Assembly: GCA_902778115.1 (NCBI GenBank)
Contig: CACYWG010000016.1
Coordinates: 1 to 46,213, forward strand
DNA: 46,213 nt
From: Oscillospiraceae bacterium
GTDB taxonomy: Bacteria; Bacillota; Clostridia; Oscillospirales; Oscillospiraceae
Direction of reading: 5' to 3'
Part shown: piece after piece, positions 30,745-39,226 of the stretch
Layout: each line of letters begins with the position of its first letter
Numbering within the stretch: the first letter of the stretch is position 1
Position numbers and translations under genes: made by a program
The notes under the pieces: model-generated
Seen by the model: only the letters and a program-made list of their open reading frames with translations
Databases searched by the model: none
Told to the model about the DNA's origin: nothing

Positions 30745-33393
30745 TTATCTCCGGACAAGCAGGATGCCCATCGCCGGCACGCTGACCTCGCCGCTGAGGG
30801 CCTCGCCGCCCTCAGGGAAGACCTCGCTGCCGTCCATCAGAAGCGTCCAGCTTCCTTCGGGCAGGGAGCCGTTCATCTCACTGTCATTGGGATTGATGAG
30901 CGCATAGGCGGTCTCCTCGTTATGGTAGATATAGGTAACCTGGATGGCATTGCCGTCCAGAAGCTCGGCCTTGACGTCGGAGCCGGTCAGGAAGGGATTG
31001 GCCTTTCGCATGGCGATCAGCGCCTTGTAGTACTCGACCATGTTCATCGCGGCGCGGTCGGGGCTCAGAACGCTCCAGTCGATGTTGTTGATCTCATCGG
31101 AGGAGGCGTAGCTGTTCGCGTCACCCTGCTTGCTGCGCAGCATCTCCTCACCGGCAAGGAAGAAGGGGGTGCCCTTGCTGATCATCACGATGCCCGCGCC
31201 CAGGCGGTTCATCGCCAGCAGCTGCTCGGTGGAGGCTTCCGGGTTCGTCGTCAGCAGCTTATCCCAGAGCGTGTTGTTGTCATGGGAGGACATGTAGTTG
31301 ACGACCATGGCTCCGTCGACGCTCCAACTTGCCCCAGTGGATTTCACGCCGCCCTGCAGGCCGAAAATCACCTTGCCGCCGGTCTGCTTGCCGGCCTTGC
31401 CGTTGATGTAGCCCGCATCCCTGGCGTCAAACACGCTGCCCTTCAGACCGTCGCGGATCGCGTCGTTAAAGACCGCGATGCTGCCGATGCCGCCATAGGT
31501 GGCCTTGACCTGGTGGATGTTGGCCTGCGTGGCCTGGAGATTCGGATTGAGCGCGCTGGTGCCGCCGGTCCAGCCCTCGCCGTAGAGGATGGCTTTCGGG
31601 TTGATTGCGTGCAGGGCGCTCTCGATGGCCTGCATGGTCTCCACATCGTGCAGCGCCATCAGGTCGAAGCGAAAGCCGTCCACCATGTATTCGCTGGCCC
31701 AGTAGCAGACGGAATCGACCATATACTTGCGGAACATCGCGCGGTCGGAGGCCGTTTCATTGCCGCAGCCGCTGCCGTTGGAGGGCGTGCCGTCGGCGTT
31801 GAAGCGGTAGTAGTAATAGGGGACGATGCGGTTGAGGTTGGAGTCGAGACTGTAGGTGTGGTTGTAGACCACGTCCATCACCACGCCCATGCCGTTTTCG
31901 TGCAGGCTCTGCACCATCTGCTTGAATTCATTCACGCGCACCTCACCGTGGAAGGGATCGGTGGAGTAACTGCCCTCGGGCACGTTGTAGTTTTTCGGGT
32001 CATAGCCCCAGTTGAACTGCGGCGCGTCCGAACTCTCGTCCACGGTGGCGTAGTCGTAGACCGGCTGCAGATGGACGTGGGTGATGCCGAGCTCTTTCAG
32101 ATAATCCACGCCGACGGAGACGCCGCTGCGGTTCTGCAGTCCGGTCTCCGTAAAGGCGAGGTACTTGCCCGGATACATCGAATCCTCGATGAGATTGGAA
32201 AAGTCGCGGACATGCACCTCCCAGATGACCGCCTGCTCATAGGAGTCGATGCCCTGGTAATAGCTGCCGTCGCGGAAGCCGCGCGGATCGGTCGCGCTCA
32301 GGTCGATGACCATGCCGCGGTCGCCGTTGACGCCGACCGCGCGGGCGTAGGGATCGACAGCCTCCTGCGTGCCCAGAGAGGTCGTGACGCTGTAGGTGTA
32401 GTAGGTGCCGTGGCCGCAGTCAGCCGTGGCGGACCAGACGCCCCTTGTACCGGGCGTCATCGGGATCTGCGCGTAGGCTTCGCCGCCGTCGCCGGCGGTA
32501 AAGAGATTCAGCACGACCTCGCTTGCCGTCGGCGCCCAGACCTTGAAGACGGTCTCGTCGCCTTTGATCACGGCGCCCAGATCGTCGCCGGTGTAAACAT
32601 AGCTGTCGATGAACGCCCGGCTGTCAAAGAGCCCGGTCGGCACAGCGGCCTTGGCACCGTAGCCTTCGATTTCCACCGTATAGGCTTTGCTGAGATCGAG
32701 GGGCTCTGCCAGGGTAATGACGCCGGTGACGACCTCGTTGTTCAGGCTGCTGAGCGAGGCGATTGCCACGCTCTCGCCGCCGCAGCGCACCTTGACCTCA
32801 TCGACAGAGGCGATGCGTTTGGCCGGACTGATGAAATACTGGATTTCCGTCGGGGAGAGGATCCCCGCCATGGTAAAGAGCCGGATCGGAGTCAAGGTTT
32901 TTCCACCGTCCTCACTGGTATACTGCTTTTTATCGCCGGACTGGAGATAGATCACCGTCTCGTCGCCGGTCAGGACCGCAAAACGGTCCTCGTCATAGTC
33001 CTTGGTGGCTTCGCCCCAGGAGCTGCCGCCGGGATCGGAGCAGTCGCGGCGCACGATGAAGCCGACCTCGCTCACGTCCTGCGGCACGTTCAGAACCATT
33101 TTCGCGCCGTAGGGGCACTCGTGGAACAGCTCGCCGTGCCCGTCCCGCCCGGGAAACCAGACCCACACGTCGCAGTTGTCATAGGTTCCGCTCGGACGGT
33201 TCCAGTAAAGCGTCAGCTGCCGGGTGCCGTCCTCGCGCGGGAGCGTATACTCGTCGTCGGCGGGCTGTGCGGCGGCAGGTTGAGCTTCTTCGGCCGGAGC
33301 AGCGTCTGGAACGGGAGAATTGCCGCAGCCGGCCAGCAGAGCTGCCAGCATCAGCGCTGCCAGCAGCAGGGCAAGGGCCTTTTGGAACTTCAT
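30745..33393 (-). CDS. secreted lipoprotein pullulanase (type I, GH13)
   Basis: The 882-aa protein breaks alpha-1,6 branches of pullulan, starch and glycogen. It has a lipobox (ALLAGCG), an N-terminal CBM41-like starch-binding domain (LTLYWNRPSGTYDNCDVWVW), a middle region, a CBM48-like domain (DETVFKVWAPTASEVVLNLF), then GH13. The type I signature is FNWGYDPKNYNVPEGSYST. Catalytic residues: Asp in DGFRFDLMALHD, Glu in ILYGEGWTGG, Asp in SSHDNNTLW. It would be tied to the outer face of the membrane. ATG 33393 is preferred over GTG 33402, which is part of the ribosome site GAGGTGAG. TfoX-N follows in the operon. Confidence 0.95.
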   Translation of the reverse strand: MKFQKALALLLAALMLAALLAGCGNSPVPDAAPAEEAQPAAAQPADDEYTLPREDGTRQLTLYWNRPSGTYDNCDVWVWFPGRDGHGELFHECPYGAKMVLNVPQDVSEVGFIVRRDCSDPGGSSWGEATKDYDEDRFAVLTGDETVIYLQSGDKKQYTSEDGGKTLTPIRLFTMAGILSPTEIQYFISPAKRIASVDEVKVRCGGESVAIASLSSLNNEVVTGVITLAEPLDLSKAYTVEIEGYGAKAAVPTGLFDSRAFIDSYVYTGDDLGAVIKGDETVFKVWAPTASEVVLNLFTAGDGGEAYAQIPMTPGTRGVWSATADCGHGTYYTYSVTTSLGTQEAVDPYARAVGVNGDRGMVIDLSATDPRGFRDGSYYQGIDSYEQAVIWEVHVRDFSNLIEDSMYPGKYLAFTETGLQNRSGVSVGVDYLKELGITHVHLQPVYDYATVDESSDAPQFNWGYDPKNYNVPEGSYSTDPFHGEVRVNEFKQMVQSLHENGMGVVMDVVYNHTYSLDSNLNRIVPYYYYRFNADGTPSNGSGCGNETASDRAMFRKYMVDSVCYWASEYMVDGFRFDLMALHDVETMQAIESALHAINPKAILYGEGWTGGTSALNPNLQATQANIHQVKATYGGIGSIAVFNDAIRDGLKGSVFDARDAGYINGKAGKQTGGKVIFGLQGGVKSTGASWSVDGAMVVNYMSSHDNNTLWDKLLTTNPEASTEQLLAMNRLGAGIVMISKGTPFFLAGEEMLRSKQGDANSYASSDEINNIDWSVLSPDRAAMNMVEYYKALIAMRKANPFLTGSDVKAELLDGNAIQVTYIYHNEETAYALINPNDSEMNGSLPEGSWTLLMDGSEVFPEGGEALSGEVSVPAMGILLVRR

Positions 33394-33426
33394 AAGACTC
33401 ACCTCGCATCGGATATTCTATTAATA

Positions 33427-33455
33427 ATCGTATCATTTTCGGCTGTCACAGTCAA
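33427..33455 (-). promoter_or_regulatory. pullulanase promoter
   Basis: On the minus strand TTGACT (33455-33450), 17 bases, TACGAT (33432-33427), 34 bases before the start codon. Confidence 0.68.
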
Positions 33456-33480
33456 TGGAAAACCGCTGCCGGAGCATCCA

Positions 33481-33516
33481 AAAAGAAAAGGCATCCGCCC
33501 TTCCGGGCGGATGCCT
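33481..33516 (-). terminator. terminator of the aminotransferase gene
   Basis: A perfect 12-bp inverted repeat (33489-33500 with 33505-33516) is followed on the minus strand by TTTTCTTTTT. It separates the aminotransferase from the pullulanase promoter. Confidence 0.9.
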
Positions 33517-33536
33517 GATTTCACTTTTTTGCTGGC

Positions 33537-34814
33537 TTATGCGGCGAGAAGCTTCTGCAGCGCGGCCAGCCTCATGCTGACGCAGTAGATCTCCATGGCC
33601 TTTTCGAGCTGGTCGATGGGCGGCAGGGAGGGCGCCACGCGCATGTTGCTGTCCTTCGGGTCCTTGCCGTAGGGGAAGGTCGCGCCGGCGCCGGTCATCG
33701 TGAGACCGGCCTCCTTGCACAGCTTCCAGGTGGCCTTGGCGATGCCGGGCATCGTGTTCACGCTGACAAAGTAGCCGCCGTTCGGGCGCTGCCACTCGGC
33801 GATGCCGAGCGGAGCGATCTCGCGCTCCAGCGCGTCAAGGACGCAGCGGAACTTCGGTCCGAGGATAGCCGCGTGCTTCTTCATCAGCGCAAGCAGGCCG
33901 TCCTTGTCCTTGAAAAAGCGGATGTGACGGAGCTGGTTGACCTTGTCATAGGAGATGATCTGGGCATTGAGCAGGCCCTTCATGTACTCCATGTTGTGCG
34001 TGCTGCAGGCGAAGACAGACACGCCCGCGCCGGGGAAGGTGATCTTGGAGGTGGAGGCGAACTCGAACACCATGTCCTCGTTGCCGTACTTGGCGCACTC
34101 GCCCAGAATGTCGGGGAAGGGAACATAGTCGCCGAAGAACTCATGGATGCAGTAGGCGTTGTCCCACATGAGCAGGAAGTCCTTCGCGGCGGGCTTCATC
34201 GAGGCGATGCGGCGGATGGTCTCGTCACTGTAGATGATGCCGTCGGGGTTGGAGTACTTGGGCACGCACCACATGCCCTTGACCTCCGGATCGCGGATCA
34301 GCTCTTCGACCACGTCCATATCCGGGCCGGTCGGCGTCATCGGCACGGTGATCATCTGCATGCCGAAGGTCTCGGAAACCTTGAAGTGACGGTCATAGCC
34401 GGGGGCGGGGCAGAGCCATTTGACGACGTCGAGCTTGGCCCAGGGCTTGTCGCTGTTGACGCGGCCGTGGGTGTAGCACTTGGCGATGGTGTCGTACATC
34501 AGCTGCAGCGAGGCGCTGCCGCCGATGAAAACGTTTTCCGGCTGCACGCCGAGCACATCGGCAAAGAGCTTGCGGCAGGAGGGGAGACCCTCGAGATTGC
34601 CGTAGTTGCGCACGTCGATGCCGTCGCACATATAGTCGCTGTCGGCCTTGAGCACCTCGGTGATGTCGCTGACCATGTCCAGCTGCTCCTTGCCGGGCTT
34701 GCCGCGGGCCATGTTGAGGCTGAGCTTCTGCGCTTTCAGCGCGTCGTATTTCTCCTGCACGAGCTCCAGCTCGGCCAGGAGCTCGTCCTTGCTCATTTCA
34801 GCGTATTTTTTCAT
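33537..34814 (-). CDS. class I aminotransferase, aspartate aminotransferase-like
   Basis: The 425-aa PLP enzyme belongs to the separate bacterial aspartate-aminotransferase-type group (long form, with an N-terminal ELLAELELVQEKYDALKAQ helix). Landmarks: LSLNMARGKPGKEQLD, VRNYGNLEGLPSCRKLFADVLG, KYSNPDG, DNAYCIHEF, PLP lysine in FASTSKITFPGAG and the Arg-binding end SNMRVAPSLPP. Likely reaction: aspartate + 2-oxoglutarate to oxaloacetate + glutamate; exact donor unproven. AAAGGAAC precedes ATG 34814. The next genes rightwards, racemase and symporter, also handle acidic amino acids. Confidence 0.9.
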   Translation of the reverse strand: MKKYAEMSKDELLAELELVQEKYDALKAQKLSLNMARGKPGKEQLDMVSDITEVLKADSDYMCDGIDVRNYGNLEGLPSCRKLFADVLGVQPENVFIGGSASLQLMYDTIAKCYTHGRVNSDKPWAKLDVVKWLCPAPGYDRHFKVSETFGMQMITVPMTPTGPDMDVVEELIRDPEVKGMWCVPKYSNPDGIIYSDETIRRIASMKPAAKDFLLMWDNAYCIHEFFGDYVPFPDILGECAKYGNEDMVFEFASTSKITFPGAGVSVFACSTHNMEYMKGLLNAQIISYDKVNQLRHIRFFKDKDGLLALMKKHAAILGPKFRCVLDALEREIAPLGIAEWQRPNGGYFVSVNTMPGIAKATWKLCKEAGLTMTGAGATFPYGKDPKDSNMRVAPSLPPIDQLEKAMEIYCVSMRLAALQKLLAA

Positions 34815-34898
34815 CGTCTGTTCCTTTCGTTTTCTGCGGCGGCTTTTCCGCGCACCGCTGGTATAGTCGCGGGGATCAGGACAGGATGCTTGATATCT

Positions 34899-34927
34899 AT
34901 CATAGCATAGAAAGTACGATTCATCAA
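34899..34927 (-). promoter_or_regulatory. aminotransferase promoter
   Basis: On the minus strand TTGATG (34927-34922), 17 bases, TATGAT (34904-34899). Confidence 0.65.
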
Positions 34928-35032
34928 GCCGTCCAGCACTTTTTCATCACAAAAATGGATCATTCATGCGCGTTCCCTCTTTTCAGCATGTCCAAGCTGT
35001 GATAAGATAAAAATAGAAAGGGAGGGGTGCGT

Positions 35033-35812
35033 ATGCAGGCGATGCTGTTTCCGATGGAGCTGTCGGTCCGGATGGTGCTGATCGTGGTCGTCGGCGTTTT
35101 TCTCGCGTCCTTTGTGGACGGCGTGGCCGGCGGCGGCGGGATCATCTCCGTACCGACCTATTTCCTCGCGGGGCTGCCGGCGCATCTGGCGCTGGGCACC
35201 AACAAGCTCTCCTCCTGCATCGGCACCTCGGTGTCCGCGGCACGCTTTATCAAGGGCGGCTATGTGGACTGGAAGCTCGGCGTCCCATCGATCCTGCTGG
35301 CGCTGTACGGCGCGCATCTCGGAACGCGGCTGCAGCTTGCGCTGGACGAGAGGTATCTGAAATGGCTGCTGCTGGCGGTGCTGCCGGTCGTGGCCGTGGT
35401 AGTGCTGCGGCAGAAGAGACTGCCGGAGGAGCGGGGGGAGATCGCGCCGGGAAAGCAGGCGGCCATCGTGCTAGCCGCCGCGTTGATCGTCGGCGCTTAC
35501 GACGGCTTTTACGGCCCCGGCACCGGCACCTTCCTGATCCTGATCTTCTGCCAGCTCGGCAGGATGGATCTGCGTACGGCCTCCGGCAACGTCAAGCTTG
35601 TCAATCTGGCCAGCAACATCGGCGCGCTTGCCACCTCGCTGCTCAACGGCAAGGTCTTTCTCGTTCTCGGTCTGATCGGCGCTGTGGCCTCGGTTGCCGG
35701 GCACTATATCGGCGCAGGTCTCGCCATCAAGGACGGCTCGAAGATCGTCCGGCCGATCATCCTGCTGGTATTGATCCTTTTGGCTGTGAAAGTGATTTCG
35801 GAACTGTTCTGA
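35033..35812 (+). CDS. TSUP/TauE-SafE family permease
   Basis: The 259-aa protein has 7-8 membrane helices and the two family loops: DGVAGGGGIISVPTYFLAGLP and DGFYGPGTGTFLIL. Members carry sulfite, sulfoacetate, thiosulfate or other small anions; the substrate here is unknown. ATG 35033 is preferred over GTG 35027 because GGGAGGGG sits before both, with better spacing to ATG. The racemase gene follows 15 bases later, probably in the same operon. Confidence 0.88.
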   Translation: MQAMLFPMELSVRMVLIVVVGVFLASFVDGVAGGGGIISVPTYFLAGLPAHLALGTNKLSSCIGTSVSAARFIKGGYVDWKLGVPSILLALYGAHLGTRLQLALDERYLKWLLLAVLPVVAVVVLRQKRLPEERGEIAPGKQAAIVLAAALIVGAYDGFYGPGTGTFLILIFCQLGRMDLRTASGNVKLVNLASNIGALATSLLNGKVFLVLGLIGAVASVAGHYIGAGLAIKDGSKIVRPIILLVLILLAVKVISELF

Positions 35813-35827
35813 ACGGGGGATAAGGGC

Positions 35828-36544
35828 ATGAAAAAAACGATCGGAATCCTGGGCGGCATGGGGCCGCTGGCGACGGCGGACCTGCTGATCAAGATCACCA
35901 CGATGACCAAGGCGGACTGCGACAACGAGCACATCCGCGTCTACATCGACAGCGACTGCGCGATCCCGGACCGGACGGGCGCCATCCTGCACGGCGGGCC
36001 GGATCCCGTGCCGGAGATGACGAGCGCCCTGCGAAACCTCGAAGCGTGCGGCGCGGACTGCGTCATCATGGCCTGCAACACCGCACATTATTTTCTCCCC
36101 AGGCTGCAGCGGCTGACGGAGATCCCGATCCTGGATATGCCGTCCATCACGGCCCGCCGCTGTGCCGAGCTGTTTCCGGGAAAGAAAGCGGCGCTGCTCG
36201 GAACGACCGGCACTCTGCAGACCGGGCTGTACAACGCGGCGATGGAGAAGGCGGGGGTCCCGTTTCTTCTGCCGGAGCCGGAGGAGCAGGCATGGCTGAT
36301 GCACCTGATCTACGACATCGTCAAGGCCACCCGGCCCATGCAGCCGGAAGAGCAGAACTGGAGCCGGCTGCTGGCCGATCTCCGCGGGCGCGGCGCGGAT
36401 TACTTCATTCTCGCCTGCACGGAGCTGCCGATCGTGGCCAATACGCTGCCGGACGAGGGCCCCTTCATCGATCCGACCGCGGAGCTTGCGCGGGAAGCCA
36501 TCCTCTTCTGCGGCTATGAACTGAAGGAATCGGCGGGTGAATAA
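35828..36544 (+). CDS. aspartate/glutamate racemase family protein
   Basis: The 238-aa protein has the two-cysteine racemase layout: IGILGGMGPLATADL at the start, MACNTAH with the first catalytic Cys, and ILACTELP with the second. The length and the start motif are those of aspartate racemase rather than MurI glutamate racemase. It makes or removes D-aspartate (or D-glutamate) in the cytoplasm. GGGGGATAAGG precedes ATG 35828. It sits between a TSUP permease and a DAACS symporter. Confidence 0.9.
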   Translation: MKKTIGILGGMGPLATADLLIKITTMTKADCDNEHIRVYIDSDCAIPDRTGAILHGGPDPVPEMTSALRNLEACGADCVIMACNTAHYFLPRLQRLTEIPILDMPSITARRCAELFPGKKAALLGTTGTLQTGLYNAAMEKAGVPFLLPEPEEQAWLMHLIYDIVKATRPMQPEEQNWSRLLADLRGRGADYFILACTELPIVANTLPDEGPFIDPTAELAREAILFCGYELKESAGE

Positions 36545-36565
36545 AGCCCGTCGGTTCCTTTTTTG
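36532..36565 (+). terminator. weak terminator overlapping the racemase stop
   Basis: GGCGGGT (36532-36538) pairs imperfectly with GCCCGTC (36545-36551), and TTCCTTTTTT follows. The stop codon lies in the loop. Confidence 0.45.
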
Positions 36566-36648
36566 CGGTTTAATTCGTTAAATCGCAAAAATTCATTGTG
36601 CGAAATTTATGCATTTCAACGAAAATCAATAAAAATATATAAATTATC

Positions 36649-36688
36649 TTAACATTTATTCACAAATCATTTATACTCATCATATAAT
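36649..36688 (+). promoter_or_regulatory. promoter region of the symporter gene, two overlapping candidates
   Basis: TTAACA (36649-36654), 17 bases, TATACT (36672-36677) is one good promoter. TTCACA (36659-36664), 18 bases, TATAAT (36683-36688) is another. The region 36566-36680 is very AT-rich and holds no gene. Confidence 0.6.
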
Positions 36689-36744
36689 CTGGCGGATGCT
36701 GGATCGGTATTTAAAAATTTAGGAGAAGGGAGAATCGTACGTTT

Positions 36745-37980
36745 ATGAAAAAGAAAATGAACCTGGGCGTGAAGATTCTGATCGGCCTGGTGCTCGGTAT
36801 CGTCATCGGCGCTATTTTCTGGCTGACCATGGGCGCGGAAGCGGCCGGCGCGTTCACCGCGAAGTACATCAAGCCCTTTGGCGACATCTTCGTCAACCTG
36901 CTGAAGTTCATTGTCGTTCCTCTGGTGCTGCTGAGCATCATGGACGGCGTGATCGCCATGCACGACATCAAAAAGGTCGGCAAGATCGGCTGGAAGACGG
37001 TGGCCTACTTCCTGGTGACAACGGCGATCGCCTGCGTGCTCGGCCTGATCGTGGCCAACCTCTTCAAGGGCAGCTTCCCCGTGCTTGAACTGCAGGAGGG
37101 CGCGGCCTACGAGGCCAAGAGCGCCAACCTCATGGACACCATCGTCAATATTTTCCCGAACAACTTCATCAACCCGCTGTCCACCTCGGCCATGCTGCAG
37201 ATCATCTTCATCGCCATCATCTTCGGCTGCGGCGTTCTGGTTGCCGGCGAGAAGGGCAAGCCCTTCGGCGATTTCATCAGCTCCTTCAACGAAGTCACGC
37301 AGCGCGTCATGAGCTTCATCCTTGAACTGTCTCCCTATGGCGTGTTCGCGCTGATGGTCTGGGTCGTTGCCGCGCAGGGCCCGAAAATCCTCGGCTCCCT
37401 CGGCCTGGTGCTGCTGGCCGCCTACATCGGCTACATCCTGCACACGATCCTGGTCTACAGCCTGTCCGTGAAGATCTTTGCCAATATGTCCCCGCTTCGC
37501 TTCTTCAAAAAGATCTTCCCGGCTGCCGCCTTCGCCTTTACCTCCACCTCCTCCGTGGCCACGCTGCCCATCACCAAGGAGTGCTGCGATGAGATGGACG
37601 TCCACAACGAGATCTCCTCCTTCGTGCTGCCTCTCGGCGCCACGGTCAACATGGACGGCACCGCAATCTATCAGTGCGTGGCCGCGATCTTCCTGGCCAA
37701 GTGCATCGGCGTCGATCTGACGCTGACCCAGATGATCATCATCGTCGTCACCGCGACCCTGGCCTCCATCGGCACGGCCGGTACCTCCGGCGCCGGCATG
37801 ATCATGCTGGCTATGGTGCTCGACGCCGTCGGCATCCCGCCCACGTACATCGGCATCATCTACGGCATCGACCGTCTGTTCGACATGGGCCGTACCACGC
37901 TGAACATCATCGGCGACGCCTCCTGCGCGGTCTGCGTGAACCACTGGGAGTCCAAGAAGGAGAGCAAAAACGTTGCCTGA
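36745..37980 (+). CDS. dicarboxylate/amino acid:cation symporter (DAACS)
   Basis: The 411-aa membrane protein is of the GltP/DctA/GltPh type. The two re-entrant hairpin motifs and TM7-8 signatures are clear: TSTSSVATLPIT (HP1 serine-rich), GATVNMDGTAIY (TM7 NMDGT) and GTAGTSGAGMIML (HP2), then IDRLFDMGRTTLNIIGDASCAVCV. TM8 Asp and Arg residues match acidic substrate binding. It takes up glutamate, aspartate or C4-dicarboxylates with Na+ or H+. AGGAGAAGGGAG precedes ATG 36745 with a long gap. A strong terminator follows. Confidence 0.94.
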   Translation: MKKKMNLGVKILIGLVLGIVIGAIFWLTMGAEAAGAFTAKYIKPFGDIFVNLLKFIVVPLVLLSIMDGVIAMHDIKKVGKIGWKTVAYFLVTTAIACVLGLIVANLFKGSFPVLELQEGAAYEAKSANLMDTIVNIFPNNFINPLSTSAMLQIIFIAIIFGCGVLVAGEKGKPFGDFISSFNEVTQRVMSFILELSPYGVFALMVWVVAAQGPKILGSLGLVLLAAYIGYILHTILVYSLSVKIFANMSPLRFFKKIFPAAAFAFTSTSSVATLPITKECCDEMDVHNEISSFVLPLGATVNMDGTAIYQCVAAIFLAKCIGVDLTLTQMIIIVVTATLASIGTAGTSGAGMIMLAMVLDAVGIPPTYIGIIYGIDRLFDMGRTTLNIIGDASCAVCVNHWESKKESKNVA

Positions 37981-38017
37981 CAGATCTGCCCTCTAAACAC
38001 AGAAAGCAAGTATCACA

Positions 38018-38054
38018 GAAAGCTCGCCCGGCGATTTCGCCGGGCGAGCTTTTC
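38018..38054 (+). terminator. terminator of the symporter gene
   Basis: A 17-bp inverted repeat (38018-38034 with 38037-38053) ends in TTTT. Confidence 0.88.
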
Positions 38055-38106
38055 ACGTATAATGAGGCGGGCATAGGCAGAGCAGAGCGGCGGCTGCGAT
38101 TTTTCA

Positions 38107-38136
38107 TTGACGGCGTCCGACTTTTTGATGTATAAT
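38107..38136 (+). promoter_or_regulatory. promoter of the glmS-ribozyme/nagB operon
   Basis: TTGACG (38107-38112), 18 bases, perfect TATAAT (38131-38136). The start site would be about 38143, at the base of the first leader hairpin. Confidence 0.75.
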
Positions 38137-38142
38137 ATAAAA

Positions 38143-38215
38143 GTGGGGATTTTGGGAAATGTTCCCCACGCCAATAAAACAGCTCCTCGCAGAAGGAGAG
38201 AGCAGGGAAGCTGTT
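38143..38215 (+). other. structured leader before the ribozyme cleavage site
   Basis: Two hairpins fill the leader: GTGGGGA/TCCCCAC (38143-38149 with 38163-38169) at the 5' end, and AACAGCT/AGCTGTT (38178-38184 with 38209-38215, inner CTCCT/AGGAG) abutting the scissile bond. They may help correct folding or protect the uncleaved message. Confidence 0.6.
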
Positions 38216-38352
38216 AGCGCCAGGCCCGCAACAGGGCGACGAGGAATGGCAGTTGTCGAAAGACTCGGCGGATGCTGCCACGGCGTCTTTCCGGCATACA
38301 ATGATGACCGGAAAGAGAGTGCGTCGTCAAAGAGAAAGCAAAAAGCGGAATC
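38216..38352 (+). ncRNA. glmS ribozyme (GlcN6P-activated self-cleaving riboswitch)
   Basis: The conserved core reads A|GCGCCAG (cleavage expected between A38216 and G38217), a short P1 GCCC/GGGC (38224-38227 with 38234-38237), GACGAGG (38238-38244), TGGCAG/CTGCCA (38247-38252 with 38275-38280) enclosing TTGTCGA and TCGGCGGATG (38265-38274), then TTTCCGG/CCGGAAA (38288-38294 with 38308-38314) and a CGTCAAAGAGAAAGC tail. These invariant blocks and their order are those of the glmS ribozyme of Bacillus and Thermoanaerobacter. Known: GlcN6P is the cofactor, and cleavage destabilises the downstream mRNA. Unusually, nagB and not glmS is downstream. The 3' limit is approximate. Confidence 0.9.
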
Positions 38353-38422
38353 AAAACCGTAACAGAGGTTCTCTTGTCACTGTATCTTAGCGGTATCAAC
38401 CGCGGAAAGTGAGAATAAACTT

Positions 38423-39226
38423 ATGCGTGTAGTGATTCAGGACGATTACAATAAAATGTGCAAATGGGCGGCCGACTATATTGCCGCCAAAATCAAGGCC
38501 CACAACGAGGGGCTCGAGAAGGACCGTCCCTTCGTGCTCGGCCTGCCCACCGGCTCCAGCCCGATCGGCGTGTACAAGGAGCTGGCCCGCCAGAATCAGG
38601 CCGGCGAGCTGTCCTTCGCCAATGTGGTGACCTTCAACATGGACGAATATCTGGGCCTGCCCCACGAGCATGACCAGAGCTACTGGTATTTCATGCATGA
38701 CAACTTCTTCGATCACCTGGTCGATATGAAGCCGGAGAATATCAACATCCTCAACGGCATGACCGACGATCCCGAAGGCGAGTGCGCCCGCTATGAGGCC
38801 AAGATCGCCAGCTACGGCGGCATCGACCTGTTCATGGGCGGCATCGGCGTCGACGGCCACATCGCCTTCAACGAGCCCTTCACCAGCCTGACCTCCCGTA
38901 CCGGCGTGCGCAATCTGACCACCGATACCAGGATCGTCAACAGCCGCTTCTTCGGCAATGATCCCGAAAAGGTGCCCAGCCAGGCGCTGTCCGTCGGCGT
39001 CGGCACGGTGACGGATTCCAAGGAAGTCCTGATCCTCATCAACGGCCACAACAAGGCCAGAGCCCTGGCCGCGACCGTCGAGGGCAACGTGAGCCATAAG
39101 TGGACCTGCTCTGCCCTGCAGCTGCACAACGGCGCCATCATCGCCTGCGACGAGGCCGCCTGCGGCGAGCTGACCGTGGATACCTACAAGTATTTCCTGG
39201 ACATCGAGAGAGGGGAGCGCCTGTAA
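38423..39226 (+). CDS. nagB: glucosamine-6-phosphate deaminase/isomerase, probably anabolic
   Basis: The 267-aa enzyme has the full NagB pattern: [16 protein letters not shown] (phosphate loop), [18 protein letters not shown] (catalytic Asp), [16 protein letters not shown] (Asp/His/Glu cluster) and [24 protein letters not shown]. Length equals that of E. coli NagB. The reaction GlcN6P + H2O = Fru6P + NH3 is reversible. It is the first gene behind a glmS ribozyme and is followed directly by an acetyltransferase and glmM, both synthetic-route genes. No nagA, nagE or chitin genes are near. I infer that it makes GlcN6P here. GGAAAGTGAG precedes ATG 38423; the stop overlaps the next ATG (TAATG). 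Confidence 0.95.
   Translation: MRVVIQDDYNKMCKWAADYIAAKIKAHNEGLEKDRPFVLGLPTGSSPIGVYKELARQNQAGELSFANVVTFNMDEYLGLPHEHDQSYWYFMHDNFFDHLVDMKPENINILNGMTDDPEGECARYEAKIASYGGIDLFMGGIGVDGHIAFNEPFTSLTSRTGVRNLTTDTRIVNSRFFGNDPEKVPSQALSVGVGTVTDSKEVLILINGHNKARALAATVEGNVSHKWTCSALQLHNGAIIACDEAACGELTVDTYKYFLDIERGERL

Noticed and set aside
38159..38362. Small open frames on both strands over the region before nagB
   Set aside because: They cover the glmS ribozyme. The sequence constraint there is RNA structure, not protein.
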